In this document: piece after piece, positions 1 to 8,380 of the stretch
How the letters are laid out: each line of letters opens with the position of its first letter
Numbering within the stretch: position 1 is the first letter of the stretch
Source: Muribaculaceae bacterium Isolate-002 (NCI)
Lineage (GTDB): Bacteria > Bacteroidota > Bacteroidia > Bacteroidales > Muribaculaceae
DNA length: 64,000 nucleotides
Direction: 5' to 3'
Assembly (NCBI GenBank): GCA_004102805.1
Contig: SCEG01000001.1
Span: 62,001 to 126,000 of the forward strand
Notes under the pieces: model-generated
Database searches by the model: none
Seen by the model: the letters and a program-made list of their open reading frames with translations, nothing else
Told to the model about the DNA's origin: nothing
Translations under genes and position numbers: made by a program

Positions 1-702
1 GGCAGTCCAGCCCATCAGTTTTGCGACATCTTCCGTCCCGGTGAGTGTGGCTACAGCCCTGGCAAGCGCACCCTGGTAGATGAGATATTGTATCACGGTC
101 GGGTCGTTTCCGCGCTCAAACGGATATTCCACCGATATGATTGCCTCGGCGATGTCGAGCGAGATATAATCGGCTTTTTTTGTGGCGCGGACGTAGCGGG
201 GCATCGAGCTGTATGCTTCGTGGCCTTCGCCAAGATAGTGGTTGAGGGCTACGTACACTACCGAGTCGACAAGCATAATCTGCTGTCGGTAGGGGGATAT
301 TATTCCGTAATAAGAGTAATGGGGCAGGCCTGGCAACTTGCTGGCGATATTGGCGTCAATTATCCCCAGCTCCTTTTCGATTAAGCCGTTGTCGGGGAAA
401 ACCTCTTCGATTTCAGGCCCGAACATCGCGAATGCCGCCGTATGGCTCAGGGAGTCGATAGAGGCAGGGATGTTGCCTGTTGATGCACCCATCAGATATA
501 TGTAGTCGTTGAGCGGTATGGCGAGCGAGTCGACCACAACATGCTGGCGCTGAGCCGTCATTGACGGGAATTGCTCGACGAGTCTGTCAAGGCGTGTGAA
601 AGGTGCGCTTAGTGAGGCGCTGTCTGAGGTGTCGCCGCTTTTTGACGAGCACGCTGCTGCCATCAGTGAGAGAGAGAGGATGGTGGGTAGGATGTATCTC
701 AT
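1..702 (-). CDS. GldB-like lipoprotein (partial, runs off the left edge)
   Basis: A reading frame on the minus strand is open from an ATG at 702 to the window edge (234 codons, no stop), so the C-terminus is missing. It begins with a hydrophobic signal segment ending in a lipobox-like MAAAC, so the mature protein should be a lipoprotein starting near Cys17. The body resembles the GldB family of Bacteroidota (gliding-motility-associated lipoproteins with a zinc-protease-like fold): it has a 'D..VY.ALNHYLGE' segment, followed by 'MPRYVR' and 'YLIYQGALARAVATL' where the family has a conserved Tyr-x-Gly block. In non-gliding gut Bacteroidales the role of these homologues is not known to me. It diverges from the amidase gene; a TAATTTTG -7 box (723-730, minus) lies upstream. 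Family assignment is by motif memory only. Confidence 0.6.
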   Translation of the reverse strand, partial: MRYILPTILSLSLMAAACSSKSGDTSDSASLSAPFTRLDRLVEQFPSMTAQRQHVVVDSLAIPLNDYIYLMGASTGNIPASIDSLSHTAAFAMFGPEIEEVFPDNGLIEKELGIIDANIASKLPGLPHYSYYGIISPYRQQIMLVDSVVYVALNHYLGEGHEAYSSMPRYVRATKKADYISLDIAEAIISVEYPFERGNDPTVIQYLIYQGALARAVATLTGTEDVAKLMGWTA

Positions 703-855
703 GCTTTTGGTTGAATTGTGCACAAAATTAGTCAAAAATATTATTTAACGAAATTTGGGAGGGGAGGAGGTGCGATATTTGTCTTATTTTTGCTAAATTT
801 GTCAAATATTTATATGCCGGCAAGATGTTATGCCTCCGCCGGATAAAAAATATAT

Positions 856-1992
856 GTGTTGAAAGTCAGATTTTTAAAATATATATTGACAATTCTGTCG
901 CTTGTTGTCTTAGCGTTTAACACTGAGGCAAAGCAGTTTGTTGTGGTGATTGACCCCGGTCACGGGGGCAAGGACTACGGCGCGATAGGGGCTGTCACCA
1001 ATGAGAAAACCATAAATCTCAATGTCGCTAAGAAACTTGGCGAAAAAATCCGAAAGAATTATGGCGAGGATGAGGTGAAAGTGGTCTACACTCGTGACAA
1101 AGATGTGTTTATAGCGCTGAATGACCGTGCCAGAATAGCCAATGAGGCCAAAGGTGACCTTTTCATATCGATACATGTCAATTCGGTAGACAAGAAGAAC
1201 AAACGACGTGCGACAATCGCCGGCACTGAGGTGTATACCTGCGGACTGCACCGCACTGAAAGCAACCTTGAGGTTGCCAAGCGTGAGAATGCCGTGATGT
1301 ATCTTGAGGATGATTACTCGCAAAAATATCAGGGTTTCGACCCGACGTCGCCGGAGTCGTATATAGCGTTTGAACTTAACCAGAGCAAGCACCTCGACCG
1401 CAGCATAGAGTTTGCCACTCTCGCCAAGGATTATCTTACTACAACAGCGCGGCGTGTCGACAAGGGTGTGAAGCAGGCCGGTTTCTGGGTGTTGTGGTCG
1501 ACAGGAATGCCTGCAGTGCTTGTCGAGCTCGATTTCATAAGCAACCCTACATCGGAAAAATTCATGGCATCGGCCAACGGTGTGGAAAAATTGTCAAAAT
1601 CGCTCTATCAGGCTTTTGAAGATTATTATACGGCAGTCAACGGCGGCCAACGTCCGGCAGGAACGGCTACGGCGGCAAAGAGTGGAGACAACAGCAAAAA
1701 GTCGGAGCCGGCAGCTGTGGCTGATAGCGTTGAAGAGTATGCCGCCGAAAGCGATGCTCCGGCAACTGTTGAATATCGTGTGCAGGTGCTCGCCAACGAC
1801 AAGGCGGTGTCGACATCTTCCAGACTGTTCAAGGGTGAGAAGGTAAGCGAATATTTTGACAGAGGAATGTATAAATATACTGTGGGACATTTCCGTAGCC
1901 AGGCTGAGGCTGAGAAATCGCTGCGAAGGCTCAGAAAGAAATTTCCGCAGGCATTCATCATAAAGATGGAAAACGGACGCCGCGTCGACTGA
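856..1992 (+). CDS. N-acetylmuramoyl-L-alanine amidase with C-terminal SPOR-like domain
   Basis: A zinc-dependent cell-wall hydrolase of the Amidase_3 (AmiA/B/C) family, which cleaves the amide bond between MurNAc and the stem peptide in the periplasm. The 378-residue protein has a signal peptide (about 1-25), then the catalytic domain: 'DPGHGGKD' with zinc ligand His36, a likely second ligand Glu50 in 'TNEKTIN', His107 in 'SIHVNS', and catalytic Glu224 in 'VLVELDFISN'. After a low-complexity linker, residues about 300-375 form a SPOR-like domain ('YRVQVLANDK', 'KYTVGHF'), which in this class binds denuded glycan at septa. No ATG is in frame; the start is GTG 856 or TTG 859. It leads a same-strand run with the MCE gene and priA. 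A TAAATTTG box at 794-801 could be the -7 element, but no matching -33 is seen. Confidence 0.9.
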   Translation: MLKVRFLKYILTILSLVVLAFNTEAKQFVVVIDPGHGGKDYGAIGAVTNEKTINLNVAKKLGEKIRKNYGEDEVKVVYTRDKDVFIALNDRARIANEAKGDLFISIHVNSVDKKNKRRATIAGTEVYTCGLHRTESNLEVAKRENAVMYLEDDYSQKYQGFDPTSPESYIAFELNQSKHLDRSIEFATLAKDYLTTTARRVDKGVKQAGFWVLWSTGMPAVLVELDFISNPTSEKFMASANGVEKLSKSLYQAFEDYYTAVNGGQRPAGTATAAKSGDNSKKSEPAAVADSVEEYAAESDAPATVEYRVQVLANDKAVSTSSRLFKGEKVSEYFDRGMYKYTVGHFRSQAEAEKSLRRLRKKFPQAFIIKMENGRRVD

Positions 1993-2048
1993 CGGCATGC
2001 AGTGGTGCGTAGCATATTGAAAGAAGAAATATAGAATCTATAATATAT

Positions 2049-2948
2049 ATGAAAAAGTTATTCACAAAAGAGATGATGATAGGGGCTTGCGTGCTTATCG
2101 CGCTGGCAATCCTGTTTTTCGGAATTGAATATCTCAAGGGGGTCAGTATCTTCCGGCCGTCAAACTACTACTATGCAGTATATACTGATGTCAAAGGTCT
2201 TGAAGTGTCGGCGCCTGTGATGGTCAACGGATATAAAATCGGTCAGGTCGACAATGTGGAACTCATGTATGACCGACCGGGCAATGTGCTCGTGTCAATG
2301 AGCCTTGATAAAAAATTCAGAATACCTGTCAACTCAAAGGCTTTGATTGAAAGCAGTCTTCTCGGCACCGCCTCGGTGAAAATAGAAATGGCCCGTGGCA
2401 GTGAGTTTTATACTCCGGGCGACACTGTTCCCGCAGGTATCGCCTCGGGCATGATGGATCAGGTGTCGGAACAGCTCCTTCCCGGAGTGAGCGGCATGAT
2501 GCCGAAGCTTGACTCGATATTCACAAATATCAACAACCTCACCGGAAACGAGGCATTGCTGCAGTCGTTCAAGAATATCGAGGAACTGACCGCTACGCTC
2601 AACTCCACGGCCAAAGCGCTTAACGCCACAGTCCGCACACTACCGTCTACTGTCGGTTCGGTCAACGGCGTCATTTCGTCGGTCGACAGTCTTGTGGCTG
2701 ATCTCAACCGCGTGACTTCGGAGATAGCCAACGCGCCGATTGACTCAACGCTCAGTAACTTCAACCGCATATCAGCCGACCTTGCCGCAATCACAGGGCA
2801 GCTTCAGGATCCCAACTCTACGGCAGGAGCTCTGCTCAACGATTCCGGTCTTTACGACAATCTGACAAAAGCATCGCAAAGTCTTGACTCTCTGCTGGTG
2901 GATATTCGCAAAAATCCGAAGCGCTACATCAGCATCAAACTGCTGTAG
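2049..2948 (+). CDS. MCE/MlaD family lipid-transport substrate-binding protein
   Basis: This 299-residue protein has one N-terminal transmembrane anchor (about residues 9-25) followed by an MCE domain (about 38-115, with 'YTDVKGLEVSAPVMVNGYKI' typical of the fold). The rest is a helical, Ser/Thr/Asn-rich stalk with regular heptad-like leucines. MCE proteins of the MlaD type form rings that carry phospholipids between inner and outer membranes with an MlaE permease and MlaF ATPase. Those partners are not adjacent here, so they must be encoded elsewhere if the system is complete. The gene lies 56 nt after the amidase and 36 nt before priA, probably in one transcript. Confidence 0.85.
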   Translation: MKKLFTKEMMIGACVLIALAILFFGIEYLKGVSIFRPSNYYYAVYTDVKGLEVSAPVMVNGYKIGQVDNVELMYDRPGNVLVSMSLDKKFRIPVNSKALIESSLLGTASVKIEMARGSEFYTPGDTVPAGIASGMMDQVSEQLLPGVSGMMPKLDSIFTNINNLTGNEALLQSFKNIEELTATLNSTAKALNATVRTLPSTVGSVNGVISSVDSLVADLNRVTSEIANAPIDSTLSNFNRISADLAAITGQLQDPNSTAGALLNDSGLYDNLTKASQSLDSLLVDIRKNPKRYISIKLL

Positions 2949-2984
2949 TCACATGACTCTTTAATTACATCAACAGACCGGCCG

Positions 2985-5447
2985 ATGTCGCGATGGTATG
3001 CAGAAATAATATTGCCGCTCCCCCTCGACACTACTTTCACTTACGCCATACCGGTGGAGATGGAGAGCAGTGTCAGAGTCGGTTATCGCGTCATTGTGCC
3101 GTTCGGGCGCAAGAAATACTATACCGGAATAGTAAGGGCGCTCACCAATATAGCTCCTGACGGATTTGAAACTAAAGAAGTAGCCGTAGCACTCGACAAT
3201 TATCCTGTAGTGATACATCCGCAGCTCAAGCTCTGGGAGTGGGTGGCCGAATACTATATGTGTGCGGTGGGCGATGTCTACAAGGCGGCTGTTCCTTCAG
3301 GGCTTAAGGTGGAGAGCGAGACCTACGTTGAGGTCAACCCCGACTATGAGCCGGCCGATGACATGCCCCTCGATGACCGTGAGGCATTGGTGGTGTCGCT
3401 GCTCGGCGAGGAAAAATGCATGGCGGTGTCGGCTATAGCGCGAGAAATCACGGTCAAAAATCTGGCGGCGCTTATCACCCGGATGATTGACCGCGGAATA
3501 CTTGTAATCTCCGAGAAAATCGTGGAGAGATACCGTGCCGTGAAGCAGACGGTGGTGGTTCCCGCCTACGATATGTCGTCGATTGCCGAGGCGTTTGCGT
3601 TGGTGAAGGGGGCTAAAAAGCAGGAGACACTTCTGCTGACCCTGACCGAACTGAGCGGAGTCAACCGCAAAGGGGAGCAGGTGAAGGAGGTTAACCGCAA
3701 GATGCTCCTTGACCGTGCTGGAGTAACGTCGGCAGTGCTCGGCGCTGTTGTGAAAAAGGGATTGGCGCGTCTGGAAAAACGGGAAATAAACCGGTTTAAG
3801 TTTGAAGGTAAGCCTTCGGGCAGTCTTCCGTTGCTGACGCAGACACAGATGAAGGCGTGCGATGAAATCACAACGCTGTGGCGCGACAAACCGACAGTGT
3901 TGCTTCATGGGGTGACATCGAGCGGCAAGACAGAGATTTACGCGCATCTGATTGACGCGGCGCTGAGCCGTGGCGAGCAGGTGTTGTATCTTGTGCCGGA
4001 AATCGCGCTTACCACACAGCTCACGCGGCGGTTGCAGAATATCTTCGGAAACAGTATCGTTGTCTATCACTCGAAGTTTTCCGATAACGAGCGTGTGGAT
4101 ATATGGAAAAACATGCTCTCCGAGCAGGGGCCGCGGGTGATACTCGGGGCACGTTCGTCATTGTTCCTGCCGTTCGGGCGTCTCGGACTCGTCATTGTCG
4201 ACGAAGAGCATGAAGCGAGCTACAAGCAGTCAGACCCCGCGCCGCGCTATAATGCGCGCGACACGGCGCTTGTGCTTGCCTCGATGCATGGAGCCAAAGC
4301 TTTGCTCGGAAGCGCCACTCCATCGGTTGAAACCTATTATAAGGCGGTCAACGGCAAGTTCGGACTTGTAAGTCTTACTACCCGCTATAACGAGTTGCCG
4401 CTGCCTCCGATACGCATTGTCGACATGAAGAGGGCGCGTCAGAAGGGAGAGGTCAACGGACCGCTGTCGCTTGATGCCGTAAGGAGCATAAACGGAGCTG
4501 TCGGGGCATCACGGCAGGCCATCCTGTTTCGCAACCGCCGCGGCTTTGCGCCGATGGTGCGCTGCAAGCAATGCGCATGGGTGCCGAAGTGTCAGTTCTG
4601 TGACGTGTCACTGACCTATCACAATCATTCGCGCCAGCTTGTGTGTCATTATTGCGGGGCGGTGTATGAATTGCCTGACCTGTGTCCGCAATGCCATCAG
4701 CCGGCGATTGAGGTGATAGGCTATGGCACTGAAAGGGTAGAGGGGGAGATCGAGAGTGTGTTCCCGGCGAGCAAAGTGCTCCGGATGGACCTTGACACCA
4801 CCCGCAACAAAGACGGCTACGAGTCGATTATCGATGCGTTCTCCTCGGGAAAAGCCGATATACTCGTGGGTACGCAGATGGTGACGAAAGGGCTTGATTT
4901 CCGTTCGGTGTCGTCAGTGGTTGTAATCAATGCCGACGAGCTTATAAACATTCCCGACTTCAAGGCGTCGGAGCGGGCGTTCAACATGCTTGAGCAGGTA
5001 TCTGGACGCGCCGGACGCGGAGAAGGAGGCGACAGTGAGGTGATCATTCAGACATACACTCCCGACCACCCGATATTGCAGTTTGTGGCAGGGCATAGCT
5101 ACACGGCATTCTACGAGCATGAGATAGAGGAGCGCAAGCGTTATCTTTATCCCCCGTTCACAAGGATTATATATATTTATCTGAAGCATGTCGACGCGGG
5201 TGTGCTGCAGCAGTTTTCCAATGCCTATGCGCAGATGCTCGCGTCGCAGCTCGGACGCAGAGTGAGCGGTCCGGATCAGCCTCGGGTCACACGGGTGAAA
5301 TCGCTCTACATACAGAAAATAATGATAAAGGTCGAGGCGGGGGCATCGCTGGCAAAATTGCGCGGGGTACTGAAAGACACGTATGTGAGGATGGCAAAAA
5401 ATCCGGCGATAAAGAATTCGCAGGTCTATTATGATGTCGACCCCTGA
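2985..5447 (+). CDS. priA: Primosomal protein N' (replication restart helicase PriA)
   Basis: PriA is a superfamily 2 3'-to-5' DNA helicase that recognises stalled forks and reloads the replicative helicase. The 820-residue product has the N-terminal 3'-DNA-binding domain ('ILPLPLDTTFTYAIP' at the start), Walker A 'GVTSSGKTE' near residue 308, a DEEH box ('VDEEHEASYKQ') near 404, and a zinc-binding insert (about 526-577) with eight cysteines in four CxxC-type pairs. 'VLVGTQMVTKGLDF' and 'QVSGRAGRG' are the late helicase motifs V and VI. Length and domain order are normal. It is followed by a 388-nt spacer and then dnaA, placing two replication-initiation genes side by side. Confidence 0.96.
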   Translation: MSRWYAEIILPLPLDTTFTYAIPVEMESSVRVGYRVIVPFGRKKYYTGIVRALTNIAPDGFETKEVAVALDNYPVVIHPQLKLWEWVAEYYMCAVGDVYKAAVPSGLKVESETYVEVNPDYEPADDMPLDDREALVVSLLGEEKCMAVSAIAREITVKNLAALITRMIDRGILVISEKIVERYRAVKQTVVVPAYDMSSIAEAFALVKGAKKQETLLLTLTELSGVNRKGEQVKEVNRKMLLDRAGVTSAVLGAVVKKGLARLEKREINRFKFEGKPSGSLPLLTQTQMKACDEITTLWRDKPTVLLHGVTSSGKTEIYAHLIDAALSRGEQVLYLVPEIALTTQLTRRLQNIFGNSIVVYHSKFSDNERVDIWKNMLSEQGPRVILGARSSLFLPFGRLGLVIVDEEHEASYKQSDPAPRYNARDTALVLASMHGAKALLGSATPSVETYYKAVNGKFGLVSLTTRYNELPLPPIRIVDMKRARQKGEVNGPLSLDAVRSINGAVGASRQAILFRNRRGFAPMVRCKQCAWVPKCQFCDVSLTYHNHSRQLVCHYCGAVYELPDLCPQCHQPAIEVIGYGTERVEGEIESVFPASKVLRMDLDTTRNKDGYESIIDAFSSGKADILVGTQMVTKGLDFRSVSSVVVINADELINIPDFKASERAFNMLEQVSGRAGRGEGGDSEVIIQTYTPDHPILQFVAGHSYTAFYEHEIEERKRYLYPPFTRIIYIYLKHVDAGVLQQFSNAYAQMLASQLGRRVSGPDQPRVTRVKSLYIQKIMIKVEAGASLAKLRGVLKDTYVRMAKNPAIKNSQVYYDVDP

Positions 5448-5835
5448 CGCAATGTCGGCGACGGTGTGGCGCTTTTAGGGATGTGATACGCGGCGGAATG
5501 GCTTTATTTAGATTGGGTCTAAATAAGTAAGACTTGAGCCGAGGTGGTTCAAAACACTTCAAATACGGTCGGTTGCGAGAGATATATAGTCGTGCGGGCA
5601 TATTTTTCACGGAAGGCGCATGATTGGGATAATATGGTTTAAAGGCTGAGAGATAGTGTGTTATTGAGCGGATGCGCAGCAGATGTTTAGCCGAATGTTC
5701 CACGTTTTTATAAGTTGCTGACTTACAGAACAGTTGCGGTTTTTGCCGAATTTCCAAATAAAACATCACTTTTTTTTATAAAATATTTGTCGGAAATTTG
5801 TATTGGCAAGAACAGCCCTTAAACGAATACAATTG
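5448..5835. other. priA-dnaA intergenic region
   Basis: This 388-nt non-coding spacer precedes dnaA. It contains a perfect 9-bp inverted repeat (5504-5526) and becomes AT-rich just before dnaA (about 5755-5800, with a run of eight T). I searched by eye for DnaA boxes (TTWTNCACA): the best candidate, TTTTTCACG near 5609, has one mismatch, and I see no cluster. So an origin here is possible but not supported. A minus-strand frame of 160 codons overlaps it and the priA end; it looks spurious. Confidence 0.5.
5504..5526. repeat. Perfect 9-bp inverted repeat upstream of dnaA
   Basis: TTATTTAGA (5504-5512) and TCTAAATAA (5518-5526) are exact reverse complements with a 5-nt spacer TTGGG. The AT-rich arms and the absence of a following T-run argue against a terminator. 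A protein-binding operator is an inference. Confidence 0.6.
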
Positions 5836-7221
5836 ATGGAAAAAACTCCCTTACAACTGTGGGACGACTGTCTGCGGATAATCGCTGACAATATCCCCTC
5901 CGAACAATTTGACGCGTGGTTTCGACCGGTCACGCTCAAAAGCTATGTCGACGGCAAGGTTACGCTTACCGTCCCGACCTCCTTTTTCGTAGAGTATATT
6001 GAAGAGAGGTTTTCCAAGCTCCTCGGCGCGGCCATCAAGCGTGTTTTCGGAGCGGAAACCAAGCTGTTCTACCATTACAATCAGGTGCAGAACGAACCCA
6101 CTACGGCGGTCGACATACGTAGTGCAGCACCTTCAGCCGCTCCAAAGAAAGGTCTTCCATCGGCAAATCCGTTTAACACTCCGGTGCAGGTTCCTTTCGA
6201 TTCGCAGCTCAATCCGCGATACACTTTCGACAACTATTGTGGCTCTGAAAGCAACAAGATAGCGCTGTCAATAGGCAAAGCGATAGGCGGCGACCCCGAC
6301 AACAAGACATTCAATCCGTTGTTTATTTTCGGTCCGTCGGGAGTCGGCAAGACGCATCTTATGCATGCCATCGGTCTGAGTCTTAAGGAGCATCGTCCGC
6401 AGTTGCGTGTGCTCTACATCAGCTCACGTCTGTTTGAGAGCCAGTTTACGGTGGCGTCGCGCAACGGGCGTATCAACGATTTCATACATTTCTATCAGAG
6501 CATCGACGTGCTCATCATCGATGACATTCAGGATCTGATAGACAAGGAAAAGACGCAGAACACATTCTTCCACATATTCAGCCATCTGCACCTCAACAAC
6601 AAGCAGATAATCATCTCGAGCGACTGCTCACCCTCCATGCTCAAGGGAATGCCCGAACGACTGCTCACACGGATGAAGTGGGGAATGACGGTGGAACTGG
6701 AGCGTCCCGATATGAATCTGCGCCGCAATGTGCTGACCCGCATTGCCGAGCAGGAGGGTCTGCCGGTGTCAGACGAAGTGCTTGAGTTTATCGCCTCGAA
6801 TGTGACCGGAAGCATCCGTGAGCTTGAAGGTATCATGGTGTCGCTTGTGGCCAGGGCTGCCATCCTCAACCGTCAGATTGATTTTGACCTCGCCCGTACG
6901 GTGATATCCAACGCTGTTAAAATCAATAAGAAACAGATCAATTTCGAGATGGTGACACAAAGCGTCAGCGCGCATTACAACATAGAGCCCGACGCTATTT
7001 TCACCAAGTCGCGCAAGCGTGAGGTGTCAGATGCCCGCCAGATGGTAATGTATATGGCGAAGAAGCATGCCAAGATGGCGTTGACGGCCATCGGCACGCG
7101 TCTGTCGCGCACACATGCCACAGTGCTCTATGCCTGCAAAAGCATCGAGGACCGTCTTCTACACGAAAAGCAGCTTCAGGATGATGTGGAAGCAATAGAA
7201 AAAGATTTCATGAATGGATAA
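5836..7221 (+). CDS. dnaA: Chromosomal replication initiator protein DnaA
   Basis: DnaA binds origin boxes, oligomerises with ATP and melts oriC. I choose ATG 5836, giving 461 residues that begin 'MEKTPLQLWDDCLRII', which matches the usual DnaA domain I start; an upstream in-frame TTG at 5803 would add eleven residues of no family character. Domain III (AAA+) shows Walker A 'GPSGVGKTH' near residue 165, Walker B 'VLIIDD' near 224 and sensor 1 'IISSDCSP'. Domain IV carries the DNA-binding signature 'RTHATVLYACKS' near 424. The gene ends at a strong hairpin (7230-7285) shared with the convergent nitroreductase gene. Confidence 0.96.
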   Translation: MEKTPLQLWDDCLRIIADNIPSEQFDAWFRPVTLKSYVDGKVTLTVPTSFFVEYIEERFSKLLGAAIKRVFGAETKLFYHYNQVQNEPTTAVDIRSAAPSAAPKKGLPSANPFNTPVQVPFDSQLNPRYTFDNYCGSESNKIALSIGKAIGGDPDNKTFNPLFIFGPSGVGKTHLMHAIGLSLKEHRPQLRVLYISSRLFESQFTVASRNGRINDFIHFYQSIDVLIIDDIQDLIDKEKTQNTFFHIFSHLHLNNKQIIISSDCSPSMLKGMPERLLTRMKWGMTVELERPDMNLRRNVLTRIAEQEGLPVSDEVLEFIASNVTGSIRELEGIMVSLVARAAILNRQIDFDLARTVISNAVKINKKQINFEMVTQSVSAHYNIEPDAIFTKSRKREVSDARQMVMYMAKKHAKMALTAIGTRLSRTHATVLYACKSIEDRLLHEKQLQDDVEAIEKDFMNG

Positions 7222-7229
7222 CAAACCCC

Positions 7230-7285
7230 ATCCGATAAAACGACAAAAGCCGGAAGCAATTCCGGCTTTTGTCGTTTTATCGGAT
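7230..7285. terminator. Bidirectional terminator, 26-bp perfect stem with GCAA tetraloop
   Basis: The arms 7230-7255 and 7260-7285 are exact complements over 26 bp and close on GCAA, a GNRA tetraloop. The GC core (GCCGGAA/TTCCGGC) is followed on each strand by T-rich sequence that is itself part of the stem, so it can terminate both dnaA (+) and the nitroreductase gene (-). Confidence 0.88.
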
Positions 7286-7340
7286 ATGACGGCGTTGCGG
7301 AACTTCCGGATTCTGCAACACCCTTTATGTCACAATATTA

Positions 7341-8105
7341 TTATTTTTTTGGGAATGGGAAACCGTTGTTTTCGATGAAATCGTGGTATACGGTAGAGAA
7401 GTATTCATTGTTCTTGCGCGTATAGCGTATGTCGGTGAAAACCTGTGCGAGAGTTTTCTTTCCGTTTTCCGCGATGAAGCCGGCGCTTTCGGGCAGGCCT
7501 TCCTTATAGGCATAATATCCGGCTGTTTCGGAGTCGTCAGGGAGGTGGTAGCGCCCGCGGTGGAGTATAGCTCGCAGCGGAAGCCTGTCGGAAACGAATC
7601 CTTCGTCAGCCGGCCAGCCGACGGATATAGTGCATACGGGGATGACTCTTTCGGGGAGTTGCAGCGTTTTTGCTATCTGCGGAGCATTGTAGGTGGTAGT
7701 GCCGAGGTAACAGCAGCCGAGGCCTTGCTGTTCGGCAATGGTGACAAACTGCTGTGTGAAGATTGCGGTGTCGAGCACAGCGGTCATGAATGACTGAAAG
7801 TTGTCGTAGCCGTGATCGGCGTCAGATATGTCGCACCAGTGGCAGAAGCGGTTGAAATCGGCGCAGAATGTAAGCAGCGCTGTGGCGCCGGTGGCGGCCG
7901 GCTGATTGAAATGAGCCGGAGCGAGTTCTTTTATGGCTTCGGGATCGCGAGTGACGATTACGCTGTAGAGCTGCATATTTCCGGTTGTGGGGGCATGTGA
8001 CGCTTTTTCGATTATGTCGTCAAGCATCTCTTCGCTTACCTCGCGGTCGGAGTAACGGCGTATCGTTCGGCGTCGGGTCCAGTAGTCGTTATTGTCGTAT
8101 GTCAT
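7341..8105 (-). CDS. Nitroreductase family protein (FMN-dependent)
   Basis: A 254-residue member of the nitroreductase superfamily, flavin enzymes that use NAD(P)H to reduce nitro groups, quinones or flavins. The FMN-phosphate binding start 'TRRRTIRRYSDREVS' and 'ASHAPTTGNMQ' are visible near the N-terminus, and 'LGCCYLGT' plus 'VCTISVGWPADE' match later conserved blocks. Arrangement is NfsA/FRP-like, but the physiological substrate cannot be read from sequence. I choose ATG 8105 ('MTYDNNDYWTRRR'); an upstream ATG at 8156 would add seventeen residues outside the family pattern. It is convergent with dnaA. Confidence 0.88.
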   Translation of the reverse strand: MTYDNNDYWTRRRTIRRYSDREVSEEMLDDIIEKASHAPTTGNMQLYSVIVTRDPEAIKELAPAHFNQPAATGATALLTFCADFNRFCHWCDISDADHGYDNFQSFMTAVLDTAIFTQQFVTIAEQQGLGCCYLGTTTYNAPQIAKTLQLPERVIPVCTISVGWPADEGFVSDRLPLRAILHRGRYHLPDDSETAGYYAYKEGLPESAGFIAENGKKTLAQVFTDIRYTRKNNEYFSTVYHDFIENNGFPFPKK

Positions 8106-8309
8106 TGTCAAGTGTTTTAAAAAAGTCAAAGTTAAGCAATTTATTTTAAAGTGCAAATTGTGATTTTTTCAGATGTTTGAATGTCAGCATGTTATGTCAA
8201 AATGTGAATTTTGAGGGAGCGAGAAGTCGTTCAATCGGCTGGTAATCAGGATTGTTGATTTTTGAATTGGAAAACTTATCAACAATCGACAGCTTTTGTT
8301 ATTGTAAAA

Positions 8310-8341
8310 TTTGGCAATGAATTAAAAAAGTGCCTACTTTG
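8310..8341 (+). promoter_or_regulatory. Predicted Bacteroidota-type promoter of nrdJ
   Basis: TTTG (8310-8313) and TACTTTG (8335-8341) are placed with 24 nt between the two TTTG cores, as in the consensus TTTG-N20-TAnnTTTG, but with TA one base closer. Transcription would start near 8348, about 30 nt before the ATG. Confidence 0.5.
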
Positions 8342-8380
8342 CATTGCGAAAAAACAAGCTTTATCTAATTTAAAAATATC

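Noticed and set aside
5600..5620. Candidate DnaA box (TTTTTCACG)
   Set aside because: A single site with one mismatch and no cluster nearby; not enough to call an origin.
5287..5769. 160-codon minus-strand frame over the priA end and the dnaA upstream region
   Set aside because: It overlaps about 160 nt of priA, has no family character, and no promoter or partner gene.
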